A stretch of 64,000 bases of DNA from Fennellomyces sp. T-0311 (taxonomy: Eukaryota; Mucoromycota; Mucoromycetes; Mucorales; Lichtheimiaceae): assembly GCA_025266875.1 (NCBI GenBank), contig JALLLT010000008.1, positions 868,001 through 932,000 of the forward strand, in the 5' to 3' direction. This document shows, in pieces, positions 9,275-24,800 of this stretch. Made by a program: the position numbers and the translations under genes. The notes beneath the pieces were generated by a model. That model was not told the origin of the DNA. It saw nothing but the letters and a program-made list of their open reading frames with translations, and did no database searches. Position 1 is the stretch's first letter. Every line of letters starts with the position of its first letter.

Positions 9275-11341
9275 ATGAGTACTGAATCACCACGAAGCTA
9301 TCGTCCTCCTACGCATTTGTCAATGACGTTGCCTCAATACAAACAATTTCTTAATCCACCCAATCTTACTTCTTCACCATTGCGAGACATTCCCGAACCA
9401 CACGATCTATTTCATATTAAAGAAGACCTCGAGAACATGGCCAATGAACCTGAAACGCGCGCAAAAAGCTTACAACGAGATCTTGAACATTTAATCGAAA
9501 ACGTCAAAATACATGACCAAGGTATCGTTCTTTCTACTTTTGCTTTGCATTTACTCTCTTTAAGCCGTTTCTTCTTTCGCTTTTGACATCTTTTCAACTC
9601 TTTCTAGAACAACCGAAACGAGCCATTACTGGAGGCAAAAACATGAGCGTTGTCATGGAAAGAATACGTAAACAAGAACGGGCATCATTAGTTGCAGGTA
9701 ATCAGGTTCTCGAGGTAAAACCGGACACGAGTTCTGACTGCGTATATTGCAGATGATTCTCAAGAGAACAACGGTTTGCGTCATAATGCATCGAGAGTCT
9801 CCAAAAATCAATTGGAGCGTCAAGCGTATGTATCCTTTTGTTTCTAGACATCGCATGATTAAAATAATGATTATCGTAGTGCGCTTGAAACCCTCAAGAA
9901 GAGGAGGCGGCGAGACGATACGGATGATGAACAAGGTTAGATACAACTCATGCACATGTCCACCGACAAATAGCTCATATCATGCAGTCGTATCCATCCA
10001 CAATCCCAAAGCAAAAAGCGCCTCGCCTTCACTGGATGAAAACAAGTTTTCAAATTATCAACAAGTAAGAAGCTCACTCTTTCACATATCCGTTGTATAC
10101 TTACGCAACAGCAACTCGTGAAGGAACTTCGAAAAAAGAAGACATCGTCAGATCCAATACCGAATGGAAAACGACGACAGCAGCAATACCCGTACGAACA
10201 TCAAACGAAAAAACAAAAGAACATTTCCATGGTGGATGATGACTTGGATTTTGTTCGAGTCAAACCCCAAAACCAAGTTCCCATAGTCAACTTTTGGACT
10301 GCAATGGAGCCTTATTTTAGACCTCTGACTGAAGACGATCGCGCTTATCTTTTGGAGAAGGTAACACGCTTACCGACATCGGCGTTGGATACGAAAGCTG
10401 ATGTGTGAAAAACAGCACGACAATGATCGCAAGATGTATGAGATACCTCCACTTGGAAAGTATTATCACGACGCATGGGCAGAGGAGGAAAGGGTATCGC
10501 TTGGGGACGACGTGTCAAATCGTCGTTCTCGATATCCAGCTTCAGTGACGGATGAGTACAGTACGAGTACACTTCGCGATACGGCAGGCAATACGTTGCT
10601 AGAACGATTAATGAGCAGTTTGGTGCCTGAAAGCTTCGATATGAATGATATGTCAGCCGATGACAACGACGACGACGACGACGACGATTCGCCCATGTCA
10701 ACAGACGATGAAGATAAAGTTATCACCGAAGTTGAGGTGGTGAACACGGATCACATCACGGAAGACCCCGATACAACTGGGCTGGAGGAACGGTTGAAGC
10801 GAGAATTGCAATATATTGGATTGCTTGATGACGAGGATGACGAGGACGACGAGGTAAAATGGTTTGAGTAAGTGGGAAAGCATGGATAAATAACAGGAGA
10901 AACTAGATGGATTGGCATGCGCGAGAGGACGACGAAATATCGGCGCACTTGCGGCGGTTAGGGCGCGAACTTGAGGAACAAATTAAAGTGAACGAGTTTA
11001 GAAAGGGACGTTTGCTCCAGGTTGTGGATACCCAATTACAATACGATCAATACCGACAATTGCTGGACGTGCTAGACGTACAAGTGGAGCAGAGTTACTT
11101 GAAACGATTCGTAAGTGGATGATGAATTATTACACGAACGACGACGCTAACACGTTGTGTGCAGCGTGTACAAAAGGCCAAGAAGCGCAAATCCGGGTCG
11201 GCGCCCAAGGCTGCATTGTCTGAGCACACGATCCAAGCCATGGACAAACGAACAAAATGTGTCACCCATTTTGGAGCCATTTTCAAGGACAAAAACCTCG
11301 TTTTACCCACCAAATCCATCTACGACGAGGACTCCATCTAA
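9275..11341 (+). CDS. ADA3: SAGA histone acetyltransferase adaptor Ada3/Ngg1
   Basis: Ada3 links the Gcn5 acetyltransferase and Ada2 in the nuclear SAGA/ADA coactivator. The start chosen is ATG 9275 (MSTESPRSYRPP), because the upstream in-frame codon is only GTG. About nine exons join at short GT-AG introns (for example at about 9522-9612, 9696-9752, 10067-10117, 10361-10426, 10854-10908, 11110-11163). The C-terminal Ada3 domain is clear: DLDFVRVKPQNQVPIVNFW with PYFRPLTEDDRAYL, then MYEIPPLGKYYHDAWAEEE, LLERLMSSLVPE, an acidic stretch, EDDEISAHLRRLGRELEEQ, and QLLDVLDVQVEQSYLKRF. It ends THFGAIFKDKNLVLPTKSI. The N-terminal half is basic and weakly conserved, as usual. The acceptor of the intron before the PPLG motif has two in-frame options. 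Assignment is secure; exact splice sites are estimates. Confidence 0.88.
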
Positions 11342-13069
11342 TATTTTATTCCCATCTACTTTCTCGTGTACAAAAAAGTTTTCTTTTTACCAGCATTTAC
11401 TCATCAGACTAGGACATAATTGCGATCATTTGTTTAAAGCATCTCATTCGCCTTTATAGTCATCATTTGAGTGTGAAACAATTCGAAGCGTCACCTCTTG
11501 ATCCATACAAAGGATGGGCCTCTGATTGAAAACTATTTTGAAAACATTGTCTTCCCTTTTGGAAAAACTTCAAGTAATACAAGTGTCATCAATGGCTAAT
11601 CAAGAGTGTTCCTCGAATCGTTTCGCGTCAAAAGGAGAGTCGTCCGTGATTCACTTGTGCCTCAGTTCTCTGTTCAATTGCCATCACGAATCCATCAGGC
11701 TACCAGAATCCTCAGTGAGTTTGTCTTCAACGGCTAGTGAAAATCACCGACGTAGAACTCTCCAAAAGACGCGAGTTTGACTGTTGGGTGTGCAACCGAT
11801 TTTACCCACTGCTCGAATTTCAGACTCCATTGGCTGGTGAAAGAGCCAAGTAGGAGAGCATCGTTTCTTTCGTGTCTCTTTAAACAGGAATATTCATTGC
11901 AAATGCACCGGCTGGCTGTATATTTTCATCACTTTTTGTGAGGGGAGAGTCGTGTGCACACTGAGCAGATGTTTTTTTCGAATCATATTAGATAAGCTCT
12001 CCAACAAGTGACCAGAGTTTTGAAATACCTGACTCAGAGGTTGGTGTTCGCTACAAATTTAGAAAAAGCTGGACCATCCCGCCGCTCGTAGTTAAAGGGA
12101 ACTCCCCTTCCAAGACTACGCCCTGCAAAGTCGATACATTAGCTACGACATCAAATATCTCGTCCATTTTCGCCGCACAATAGGCCATTTCTATGTATGT
12201 AGGAGCTTTAAAGGGACTGATGATCAAGGGCTATATGGTATTCGAGATACTGAAAAAAGACTACCACATGAGTGAAAATTGCATATTGTTTCGTCGCGAA
12301 GATAAGGCATATCCATTAGCGAGGTAAAGAAGACGCCTTGCACAGACTTCAAAAGACCTTTTTAACATAGGAGAATATCGCAGGGAATTCGATGTGCTAT
12401 CTCGCCCATGTCAAAACGCAAATTTTTCGAATGGGTATATGGGATATTCATCACATACATCCAAAAAGCGGCTATATCAGCAGCACTGCTACTTACTACA
12501 TTGAAATCTAGAGCCTCCAGAGCCTCCTTGTTGTCTGACAGTACAGACCCTAAGTTTTGTACCTGCTAGGCATTGTCGAGACCATTAAAAAAACAAGACA
12601 TGAGTTGCAGTTCTTGCTGAGAATAGTAAGACGCACGCATGTCTATTAAGTGATTGGGAAGTGTGGACCATAAAAAGAGCCTTGAGATCGGGATAATGCT
12701 GATTGATAAAAGAGAGAAATCGTATGTAAAAGGACTATGAATATGACTGTGGTATAACCGTGGAGATCGCTCAATGAGTCAATCTAGGATGACTAGGTCA
12801 GCTTAACCATCGTTGACCCTGGGTTCTTTCAAATCCTACGAGGATTGATTATGATTTGACGATGAAAGGGAAATATACCAACAGAATCACTGTGTTTAAG
12901 GTAAAGTTTCTTCAATTTGGGATATTAGCAGAATGAGGTCTAGAGGGATCGAAGTGATTTGATCCATCTTCATCTCTTCGTTCTATTCATCTACGTCATG
13001 CTTCACAACAACTTTCTGCTCAGTCAACTGTCTCCCCAGAACAGAGATATGAGTCATGTAATGCTCTAT
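11342..13069. other. Gene-poor stretch downstream of ADA3
   Basis: No intact gene. Only short frames occur (for example 11526-11780, 84 codons, no recognisable domain). Part of it may be the eroded leucine-rich 3' half of the minus-strand F-box relic at 13070-14170, but I could not establish protein similarity. Confidence 0.4.
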
Positions 13070-14170
13070 TTTATTTAGGATCGAATCAATGTATCATGGT
13101 ATAAAGCGTTACATTATTGTTGAAATATCCCCGATATCATCTTGCAGTTCAACTGCGACATACTCTTTGATAGATTGGTGTAGCATAGTGCAAGTGTAAA
13201 GTGTATCACAATCAAAACAGATTTCGACATCACTCGATTGGCTGATAAAAAAAAACTTTATCGAAAAATAACTTATCAGCAACCGTGTCAGTTACAGTGG
13301 TCTCAAAGCCGACAGATAATAAATATACTAATAGCTAACTTTTGTACAAATGTGAGTGAGTATCTGGACGCCATACTGACTATATTGACCTTCGATTGGA
13401 CGGTAGATAATGCAAGAGAAAGATCCGTCATGAAGACGCTGGCGGACTGAAATAAAGAGGTTGATACACACCATGAGTTCCTATCATCCATACCAGCACC
13501 TTGCTGAAATTTTGGACACAATAATATCAAATTGTGCCAGCTTTTTGATACAGTGGTACATGTTATAATATCGTTAAAACGTTGTTTACGGCGCTCGTAA
13601 CCCACGAAAGCGAAGATACGAGAGTTGATTTCAGTAAGGAGCTTGAAGATAAAATCTATCTTTGCTTCCATAAATTGTCTAACATTCTCCCGTCTGTTGT
13701 ATAATATGGATCCTTTCGATAGCATAACTGATTGTAGACCTTGTTCAAGGACGTCTACCGCTGATTCGTAGTAATCTTGTACACCGTGCAGTGAACCCTC
13801 TTTTTTTTGGTTACGTGGATGGAACGTCCAAAACCAGGGAAAAAGAGACGTAAAGTAGATATTAAGTCGGGCGGATCGTATGCTCAAATCGAAGAATAAC
13901 GTGAGGGATCCACTGTAGAGATCGCCAGGAATAAATTAACTTTGCAATAAGCTACTCCTAGTCTCGATCGCCCTTGAAGCTTCTTCAATTGTGTTGGTGA
14001 GATATCCATTTCATACCAACGGCAGTGGCGCGAGCAGTATACATGTATGGTTGTAACATAACCTTGGAGATCGTCAAGATTTACTTTTAAATGTTGGCGG
14101 ACACTTTCGCCGAAATTCCCAGTTCCTTTCTGAACTTAATAATAGGGCTTAATCAATAGCTCTATAAAGA
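13070..14170 (-). pseudogene. Decayed TPR/F-box gene, copy 1
   Basis: Reading the minus strand, a TPR-like part appears in shifted frames near 14150-13930 (NTIEEASRAIETRS in one frame, GSLHGVQDYYESAVDVLEQ further on). The F-box follows: KIDFIFKLLTEINSRIFAF and NDIITCTTVSKSWHNLI, then a post-F-box region matching the fragment at 7541-7700. The F-box segment itself is open from 13887 to 13303, but the upstream TPR part needs frame changes and the downstream LRR part is not readable, so it is a relic. It is paralogous to the copy at 17743-18359, which shares the ASSAIQT-type TPR end and the KIDFI-K-EI-SRIF F-box start. Confidence 0.7.
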
Positions 14171-15193
14171 TAGAAATTATCATACCGTAAGCACTGGGTC
14201 CGTAAACCAACAGATGTCATTGTAAACATAGAGACTCTCGACGGCAAAGTATAACGTCCTCCACAGGTACGCTGACCTGAAGTCCTCGCTGCTTATCCGT
14301 ACATCCCCACCGTTTCCGCCTCGGCTTCGGACTTGGGGCTCCCGGACACTCAACTCTTTTTGACGTTGTGGGGTCAGGCGCATGGCTTTTCCTCCAAGCC
14401 AGGCATTAACCGATCATATTTTCTTCTGGGTTCCCTTTAGCCTGTTAGCCTACCGAATGAGGTTGGATGTCAGTAAATCCACAGAAAAGTTGGGTTGTCA
14501 ATTTGACAAAGAGGGCCAGAAAGCCAAGGAAGGCCGCAACACCAATGCATACAACCTCATTCCTTTGGAATCAGTTGCTGAAGCATCTACAAATCTAAGA
14601 AATCGATGAACGCAAGAACCATAAACCCACTTACTATCTTGCTGAAAGTCTGGGCCTTAATCCTTGAGAGAAGCACGCCACCGGCTGCCATGGAGAGCAG
14701 TCTGTGGATAACATACTTTTTTCAGGAACCTTGCTTTTCATTTATCTATCTTGCTGTAATTCATATTAGATAGAAGCATCAATTCCTATGTAAACTCCCG
14801 CCTTAACTTCACTTCAATGATTCCATACCCACATCGATTCTCAATAGTGCTTCAGCTGTTCAAGTATGTTGTTATTGTGCTTCACACATGAACTTTAACA
14901 ATATATGAGCATAGTAGTTAACACTACCAAAATCATATGTTTATTACGAAAAGGTTGCTTTGGGCTAGCATAATGGATTGACAGTGATTGGGTGATTTCC
15001 AAGCAAACGAAGAGCAGTTCGACGGAGCCTAAAGACAAGTAAAAGGACATTGACACGTACATATTAAGGTTAGACTGCTGGCATTCTTCATTTAGATCCA
15101 AAATTCCAAATAAGTTTATAGCAAGTAAACATATAGCACACCAGATATTGACTTCCATTTGCAAGCGCTAAGAAGTGATAGTCATGTATTTTT
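14171..15193. other. Intergenic region within the F-box cluster
   Basis: No supported gene. Frames at 14180-14383 (minus), 14382-14609 (plus) and 14895-15164 (minus) are open but lack motifs. The first of these ends in a possible splice donor leading into the TPR/F-box relic and might be its eroded 5' exon. Confidence 0.35.
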
Positions 15194-17033
15194 TCAGAAT
15201 CTCTTAAATGATACCCAGATCATCTCTCGTTGCGTAAACGCCAAAGAACCGCCATTTACTTTGTAACCTTGTGTTTTTTTCTTTAAAAAAGTATGTGGGT
15301 CCTCTCCGTCCGTCCCATTGATAGTGATTGGGCCAAGATAAACATCTTTTAGTCTGGTAGGGCCATCGAGCAATTTGAGTACGACTAATGCGTCAACTTC
15401 TGGCACTGGTGTGTCGTTGGGAGGCATCGCTCCGACATGAAACGTATGTAAAGTGGGTAAACTACCAACCGCCGAAAGAAGACACCCAGAAATGCATCTA
15501 ATATAACACAAACGGAGAGATCGAATGGATGTTTTGCCAAGTTGCGTAACAAATTGAATTAGACCATTGTCTGTGTAAACATCGCCGAGGCATAGAAATA
15601 TTATAGACAGCTGCTCGAGCGTCGACAGGTGCGTGATCGCTTCTAAGAGCATGTCGTCGATCGAGTGTAATCTGTCAAGAGTGATGTGGCTGATCTTGGA
15701 CTCTTGCATCACCAGGTTTTGGAACGAGGCTTGATTGTAGGACAGCGCAAGGCATGAAAGTTCGAGTCGTTTCAGCTGCTTCAGCTTCTTCAATACTGAC
15801 AAGTCAAGTTGGCTTTTTCCGCCATTTTTCAATACAAGGTGCTCCAACATAGGACATTCGGGAACCGCAGCATCCCAGGGTGTAGATGATTTTTTAGGCG
15901 CATGAAGAACTAGCATGCGGAGCCGAGGAAAGTGGGACTGGCCGATCAACGAAGCCGATCCTGGAAGATACTCAATTGCAAGGAATTCCAGCGTGGCAGC
16001 GTTGCGCAAGAGGTGCGGCTCGATTTGATTTGGTCCGAGTCCCTCCTCCTCACATATAATGAAGCTACGTAATCCCGAGCAAACGCTTTCGTCCCGATGG
16101 ATCAATGTCTGTGATATTGATCGATAATCTGAAAACAATTGCCTGCCATTTGTTTCCAGCCAGATCAGTTTCGGACACCACGAAAAAACATCATCAAGAT
16201 TGTTTGCAGGAGCCGAATTTCGGTGCATGATGACATACGGAAACGTGAATCGTTGCACATAGGCGAGATACTGAAGGTTAGGGCTGTTTTTGAGAACAAG
16301 TTCAAGCGGCAGCCTAAAGTCGATAGGAATATCCATATACAAATGCGTCAGACGGATGAGTTGCGGTAGAATTGGCTGATGCTGCGTTTCAAGTCGATAG
16401 AGCCAAACACCTCCCCGTAGATGAAATTTGACAAGGTTTGGGAAAGTGTAAAAAGTGTCAAAAAGATCCATATTGGCGTATGGATCATTAATAATGAGCT
16501 GCGTTAGGTCGTTGCCACCAAGCTTCTTTATCGAGGTCAAGAGCAACTTTTTTCGCGCCGCTGATATGTTATTCGGAATTTGCACCTCTATTTATCTTAT
16601 TACTAATCGTTTTCGGTTGGGCAAGGTGTAAAGACATACCTAACGAATCGATCTCTCTAAACTGGCAGTCGACAAGCATCTGTATGATAGAGCCTAGTCT
16701 GTGGTAATCATAGTCACCAAGTTCAATACTCTTGGTGTAGTCCCGAACACAACGCTCCCATCGTGAATTGCCTTTAGGAAAGGTTCTTGTAGAGACCTTT
16801 AACTCCTTCCATACGCTTTGCAGATACTGCGGGACTGTCAGGTACCAGGAACGGCACACAGCCATGCAGGTCAAACAATCTTGCTGATTCAGGTAGGATG
16901 CAATCTCGACAATGATCTCAGTAGGCAGTGGATGGAGGAATCGTGTTGTTTCTCGTCCATTGAAATCGTTGATAGCATTTTGTACAAGTGAATTGGCGGC
17001 GGTTTCAGCTTGGATTTGGCGACGTGTCTTCAT
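15194..17033 (-). CDS. F-box/leucine-rich-repeat protein, intact
   Basis: Probable substrate receptor of an SCF ubiquitin ligase. Two exons (17033-16640 and 16587-15194) join at a 52-nt GT-AG intron to 1788 nt, 595 residues. The F-box lies at residues about 34-75: LHPLPTEIIVEIASYLNQ, DCLTCMAVCRSWY, then PQYLQSVWKEL. The rest is a leucine-rich array with repeated units such as FPNLVKFHLRGG, LPQLIRLTHLYMD, LKQLKRLELSCLAL and ISHITLDRLHSIDD. The end is KVNGGSLAFTQREMIWVSF. The pseudogene at 48978-53460 is a close relative. F-box/LRR genes of this kind are numerous and fast-evolving in Mucorales, and substrates cannot be predicted. The neighbours on both sides are decayed TPR/F-box genes of a different subfamily. 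Confidence 0.85.
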
Positions 17034-17742
17034 GAAAAATCAGCTGCGGACGAACCTTTACATTGTTTGAGCGCCCCTGCCCAAGTAAGATAAGGGTTAT
17101 ACGTGTTACGTACCACAAGGCACCATCCGTGTAAAGTGATTTGGTTTGGTGTCTACTTGATACATCAGTTCCTTCTCATTTACAGTGTCTTCATTCAAAA
17201 GACGTGCAAGAATGTCGGATCAACATCGTTCTCTCGTGAATCATTCAGTGCGGCGCAATTTCACCTAGCGACAAACGATAGCGAGCGGTGAATCCAACAC
17301 ACAGATGAAGGAGCTTAACTACAAAAGAAGACCCATCAATTGAAGAAGCCGGATGAGTTAAAGCAAAGGGTTCAGGGCTTTATCAGCAAGTCACCAGAAA
17401 TAGCAGGATTCTACCTTACTTTGGGCGATGTTCGTCTGAAAACGGTAACGCAATTTGGAAGGAGCATTGGAAGCTTACAGACAAGCGCTCTCTTCGGTAC
17501 ATTCAAGACAAGCTAAGCATGCCCATTTGTCTAAGAAATGCCGGAAATTTCAGCTACAACTACTCAGATGAACTTCCGCCTCTTTCATGGTTCCAATGAT
17601 GCTAAGCAGGACGGTGCTCTCGCCCCATGTTATGTACATTTTACCGCAAACCAATCATATACATGATAATATGAATTTTATTTGCACGCACAAAAATAAT
17701 AGTGATAGTCATAGACTCTTCAAAGTCTTGTTGTCCGCCACA
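17034..17742. other. Intergenic region upstream of the F-box/LRR gene
   Basis: About 700 bp with no supported gene. The proximal part presumably contains the promoter of the minus-strand F-box/LRR gene. Confidence 0.4.
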
Positions 17743-18359
17743 TCAGCGACTTTCCAAGGCTTTTGACATGGCTACACACGCTATAATATTGTTGAGAAAT
17801 TCGCCGTCAGCACGCTCATGATGGCTCAAGTAAACAAAGATGCGAGAGACGATTTCAGACGAGGTTTTGGAGATAAAGTCGATTTTGGCTTCCATGGATC
17901 GTTTTGCCTCCTCTCGTTCGTCGTACAGTACAGACCAGTCGATCTGGAAGGGTTGCTTCCAGATCATACTCAAGAACATCAATAGCATATTTGTAGCGTC
18001 CTTGTGCGCCATACAGATCGCCGGTCGGTAACAACATACCCCCCTATTTAAATGGGCTTCGTCTGGATCGCGCTTGAAGCTTCGTCGATTCCATTAGCGA
18101 GTTTTCCTTTTTTACAGAAGGCAGTGGCGCGAGGAGTACATATGGTTGCAGATAGTTCTTGGATGTCGTTCAGTATTGTTTCTGAATGAAGGATCTCGTC
18201 CCCGCCAATGCTTTCAGAGTTGATTTGGCTGTCGCCTTGTAAATCGCTTCCATTACATCTTAAAGACACTTTTGCCGAGATTGACACTTTCAAAGGATTG
18301 CTTGAAGGTTCCATTGACGATGGCCGTTTAGTCATTGGGAAAGAAGCGTGCCTTAACAT
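17743..18359 (-). pseudogene. Decayed TPR/F-box gene, copy 2
   Basis: The minus strand shows a TPR-like segment (LNDIQELSATICTPRATAF, CKKGKLANGIDEASSAIQT) at about 18200-18050, then GDLYGAQGRYKYAIDVLEY in another frame, and finally an F-box-like segment in a third frame (KIDFISKTSSEIVSRIFVY, LNNIIACVAMSKALESR) ending at a stop at 17743. The conserved Trp after SK is lost, and no leucine-rich part follows. At least one frameshift (near 17950) and early termination make this a relic. Same family as 13070-14170. Confidence 0.7.
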
Positions 18360-18579
18360 GACTTACATTCATATTACCATTGAGAGCTTGATATATGCGC
18401 GCGTGCAGGGACAGCTTTGGGTATATGCTTGCCAATGTTGCACAAACATGAATCGGGAAGACGTTCACTTTGACGAAATGCTGGTAGACAAACAAAGCAG
18501 GTTGGAATATATACTCTAATGATCTTTGTATTTTTTTGGTATTAACACATAAGAAAACCAATAATATAACTCTAAACTA

Positions 18580-21895
<3,316 letters not shown>

Positions 21896-24800
21896 GAGAA
21901 AGAGGAAAAGAGGACGCGGTGAAAGGCTGTCAGTCTAGCCGGTTATCTAGCGATTGAAAGGCCGATATTCCGTTTACGATTATAGGCGTCTTACGTGGAA
22001 ACACGTATAGGGAGGAGGTAATCGGATTGGAGGAAGAAAGCAAGAGAAAAGGCCGAGACAAGCCAAGTACCACGAATTCTTATACGCCTGGAAAATACTA
22101 CGAAACAAGTAAAATTGTCTAAAAAACCGTAAAGTGCAGCAGTAAGGATGCGCAACACTGGCCATATTTACCCGACCTATGGATGTGGTAGCACTTGATT
22201 CGATCAAACCGAATTCCTGCTCAGCCCTATTCATTCTCCCTTTCCCCTACGCAGCTCACGGCTCTGTCTTTCAAGTGGTATGCCCCATCATCTGCTTGAT
22301 TTTGATACAGCAGCGGGCTGAATTGTCTCTCCATCCCATCTATCATCTTGCCATTTTGCCGTGTTTGCGTGGTCTCCGCAGATCACCGCCATTGTAAGGC
22401 GGCGATTGGTTGTGTGACAAATAAATTTTCAGGGCGTGCTCAGAGCAATGCATTATGCTGAATTGCTTGTCCAATTCCAGATCCTGCGCACCTGCAGCTC
22501 TTATTCTCACAGGGCATAAATAGCCACTTGCCTTACTTGTCTAGCCTGAATTTTCGGTATTGGCCTCTCTCCCTACTTGGCGAATCGATCGACACTCAGC
22601 TTGTTTAATATTAATCAGTCCACCAGTTGCCAAATGCAAGTCATATGGCGAAAATGATGGTGCTACGGCATCTCGCTGTAGTGTGTAGCTAACAACGAAT
22701 ACTAATGGCTATTTCTGCATTGTTTACAATAAAAGTCGCTCAGATTAAAATAGAAGCTGACTTGGCGAAACGAATACTATACCAGGCAATCCAAAGCTTC
22801 CGATTGTTCGAGAAGTGGCAAATATAGAAAGTACGTAGATCACTTTTTTTTGCTGCGCATGGAAATAGGGCTTGGGATGTGCCACAAACCTTGATCGTAT
22901 ATAGATTTCTTCGATGGTACAATGCTGCTATATCGTGACATAGCCACGAATTAAGTACAAAAGGCCTAGACTATAAAACATTGTATGAAAAAAACAATAA
23001 TATGGCTACGGAATACCGCGCCACCTTTGATTTCTGTAAGAAGCGTTTGTCTATTATTAAACAAGTGTCTAAAATTAAAGCGGCAACTGTGCACAAGTGC
23101 GAACGCGTATACATTTCTTTCATGGAAGGAAAACTCAGCGTTATGGTTCTGTTTTAGGCCAAACTCGAATATTAGGCATTGATTTGGCGTGTCCCAGCAT
23201 CCGCACAGAATCGTCGAAGATTTTGATATGAGCTATACTTACCATTCATCCGTCTCGCTGACCATTTGGGAAGTCACTGGTAGATACGTACAAGCTGCAG
23301 CGCGAACGATCACTTTTGTGAGTATTAAGGTGCGTACGTACGCTCGTATTTTGGCTTGTTGCCCAATAGTATGTCAACTTTAGAATGTGGTGGTTATGTA
23401 TTTAGGATAACATTGGTACGTATATAAGATATCATACTACGTATCTATCCAGAATGTCGTGCTCTTTACCATTGATACTAGTTCTGTATCCTACAGTAGC
23501 ACAACTACGCATGCGCATATTCATCTTTTTTAGCATGCCAGGCACCCATTCATCCTTTCAACATCCCAACTAATGTGAATTTGTCCTTTTTATTGAGATA
23601 AATGCCCGTCTTCAGCGAAAATGGCGCCGAAGACGAGCGGGGACGATTTGAAAAAGCTACGCAGGTCATCGTGGAAGGTACGCACGGGCGACACGCGCCG
23701 CGGACGATTTGAAAAAGCTACACAGGCTTTGGAAAAAGTGTTGGCCTGTGTGGCAATAAGGATATGCGAAAGGTAGGCAAGTTGACCTATATCTGCATAT
23801 TAACATCGACATACTGTGTGACTTTGACGAAAAAATAGCTTACCTCAAAAGTAAACGTGGGCAACAGCCACGGCAACTATTTTGACATTAGGTATGAACA
23901 ATGGAGACATGGTGAGGTGGTTCATGAGGTGCATTGTGAGAAGCACCTGAACAAGGTGAAAACCAGTCGCCGAATGTTTTCCTTTAAATAGTGTGACGAT
24001 TTGGGCTGGTGTTACGACAGAACCATTTGCCATTGGAAGTGAGTTCTATTTTGGTAAGTATCGCGTGCCGTAACCTACAAACTTTATTTCACTGTGCGAT
24101 TCCAGAAGCCAAGCCTAAAGAGCATACATATGCGATACAAATGGAACCACAAAGAATTGTACCTTTTGGCCGCTTAATACTAAATCGATTGATAAAAGTC
24201 ATTTAATATCTTCGACTTTGACTTTTCCTTTCTCTTTGACATACGCTCATGAGGCTAATTGTCGTGGAGTGTTCCACAGGGTTGAGTTGGTTTCGGAAAG
24301 AATCGATTCTGACTGGATCGAGAACCCAAGAACCGGGAACTGAGAACTAGGCTTCTTATTAATCCATCCTTTGGTTATGACAGTTGGGAGAGTCCTGCAC
24401 ATAACCAAGACCCAAGCGAAAATGTTGTCACCGAAATACGTAGGAACAAGTAAAAAAAATCTTTGATCAAGTAATTTAGCGCAATTCTGAATGAGACTGA
24501 TGCTCTTACTGGAGCAAGTATTGACGACTTGGAAACCGGTGGCCAATGTGTCTGTTTACCGTTTTGGTCAATTATTCTGATGACTAGTCTTTACACCCTT
24601 GCAGAAACGACGACTACACAACCAATAAGTGATATCAAATGTGATAAATTTAGCCACGTAATCGTGCTGTCTTTAACAGCTAACCTTATCAGATATTGGC
24701 AGTAACCACGACGAAAAACCGGCGGAATAGGAAGAACTTCCCGCTGGAGAGCGTGGAAACGTCTCGAAAGACTTGCACACTGTGACTATATCGTACGGCT

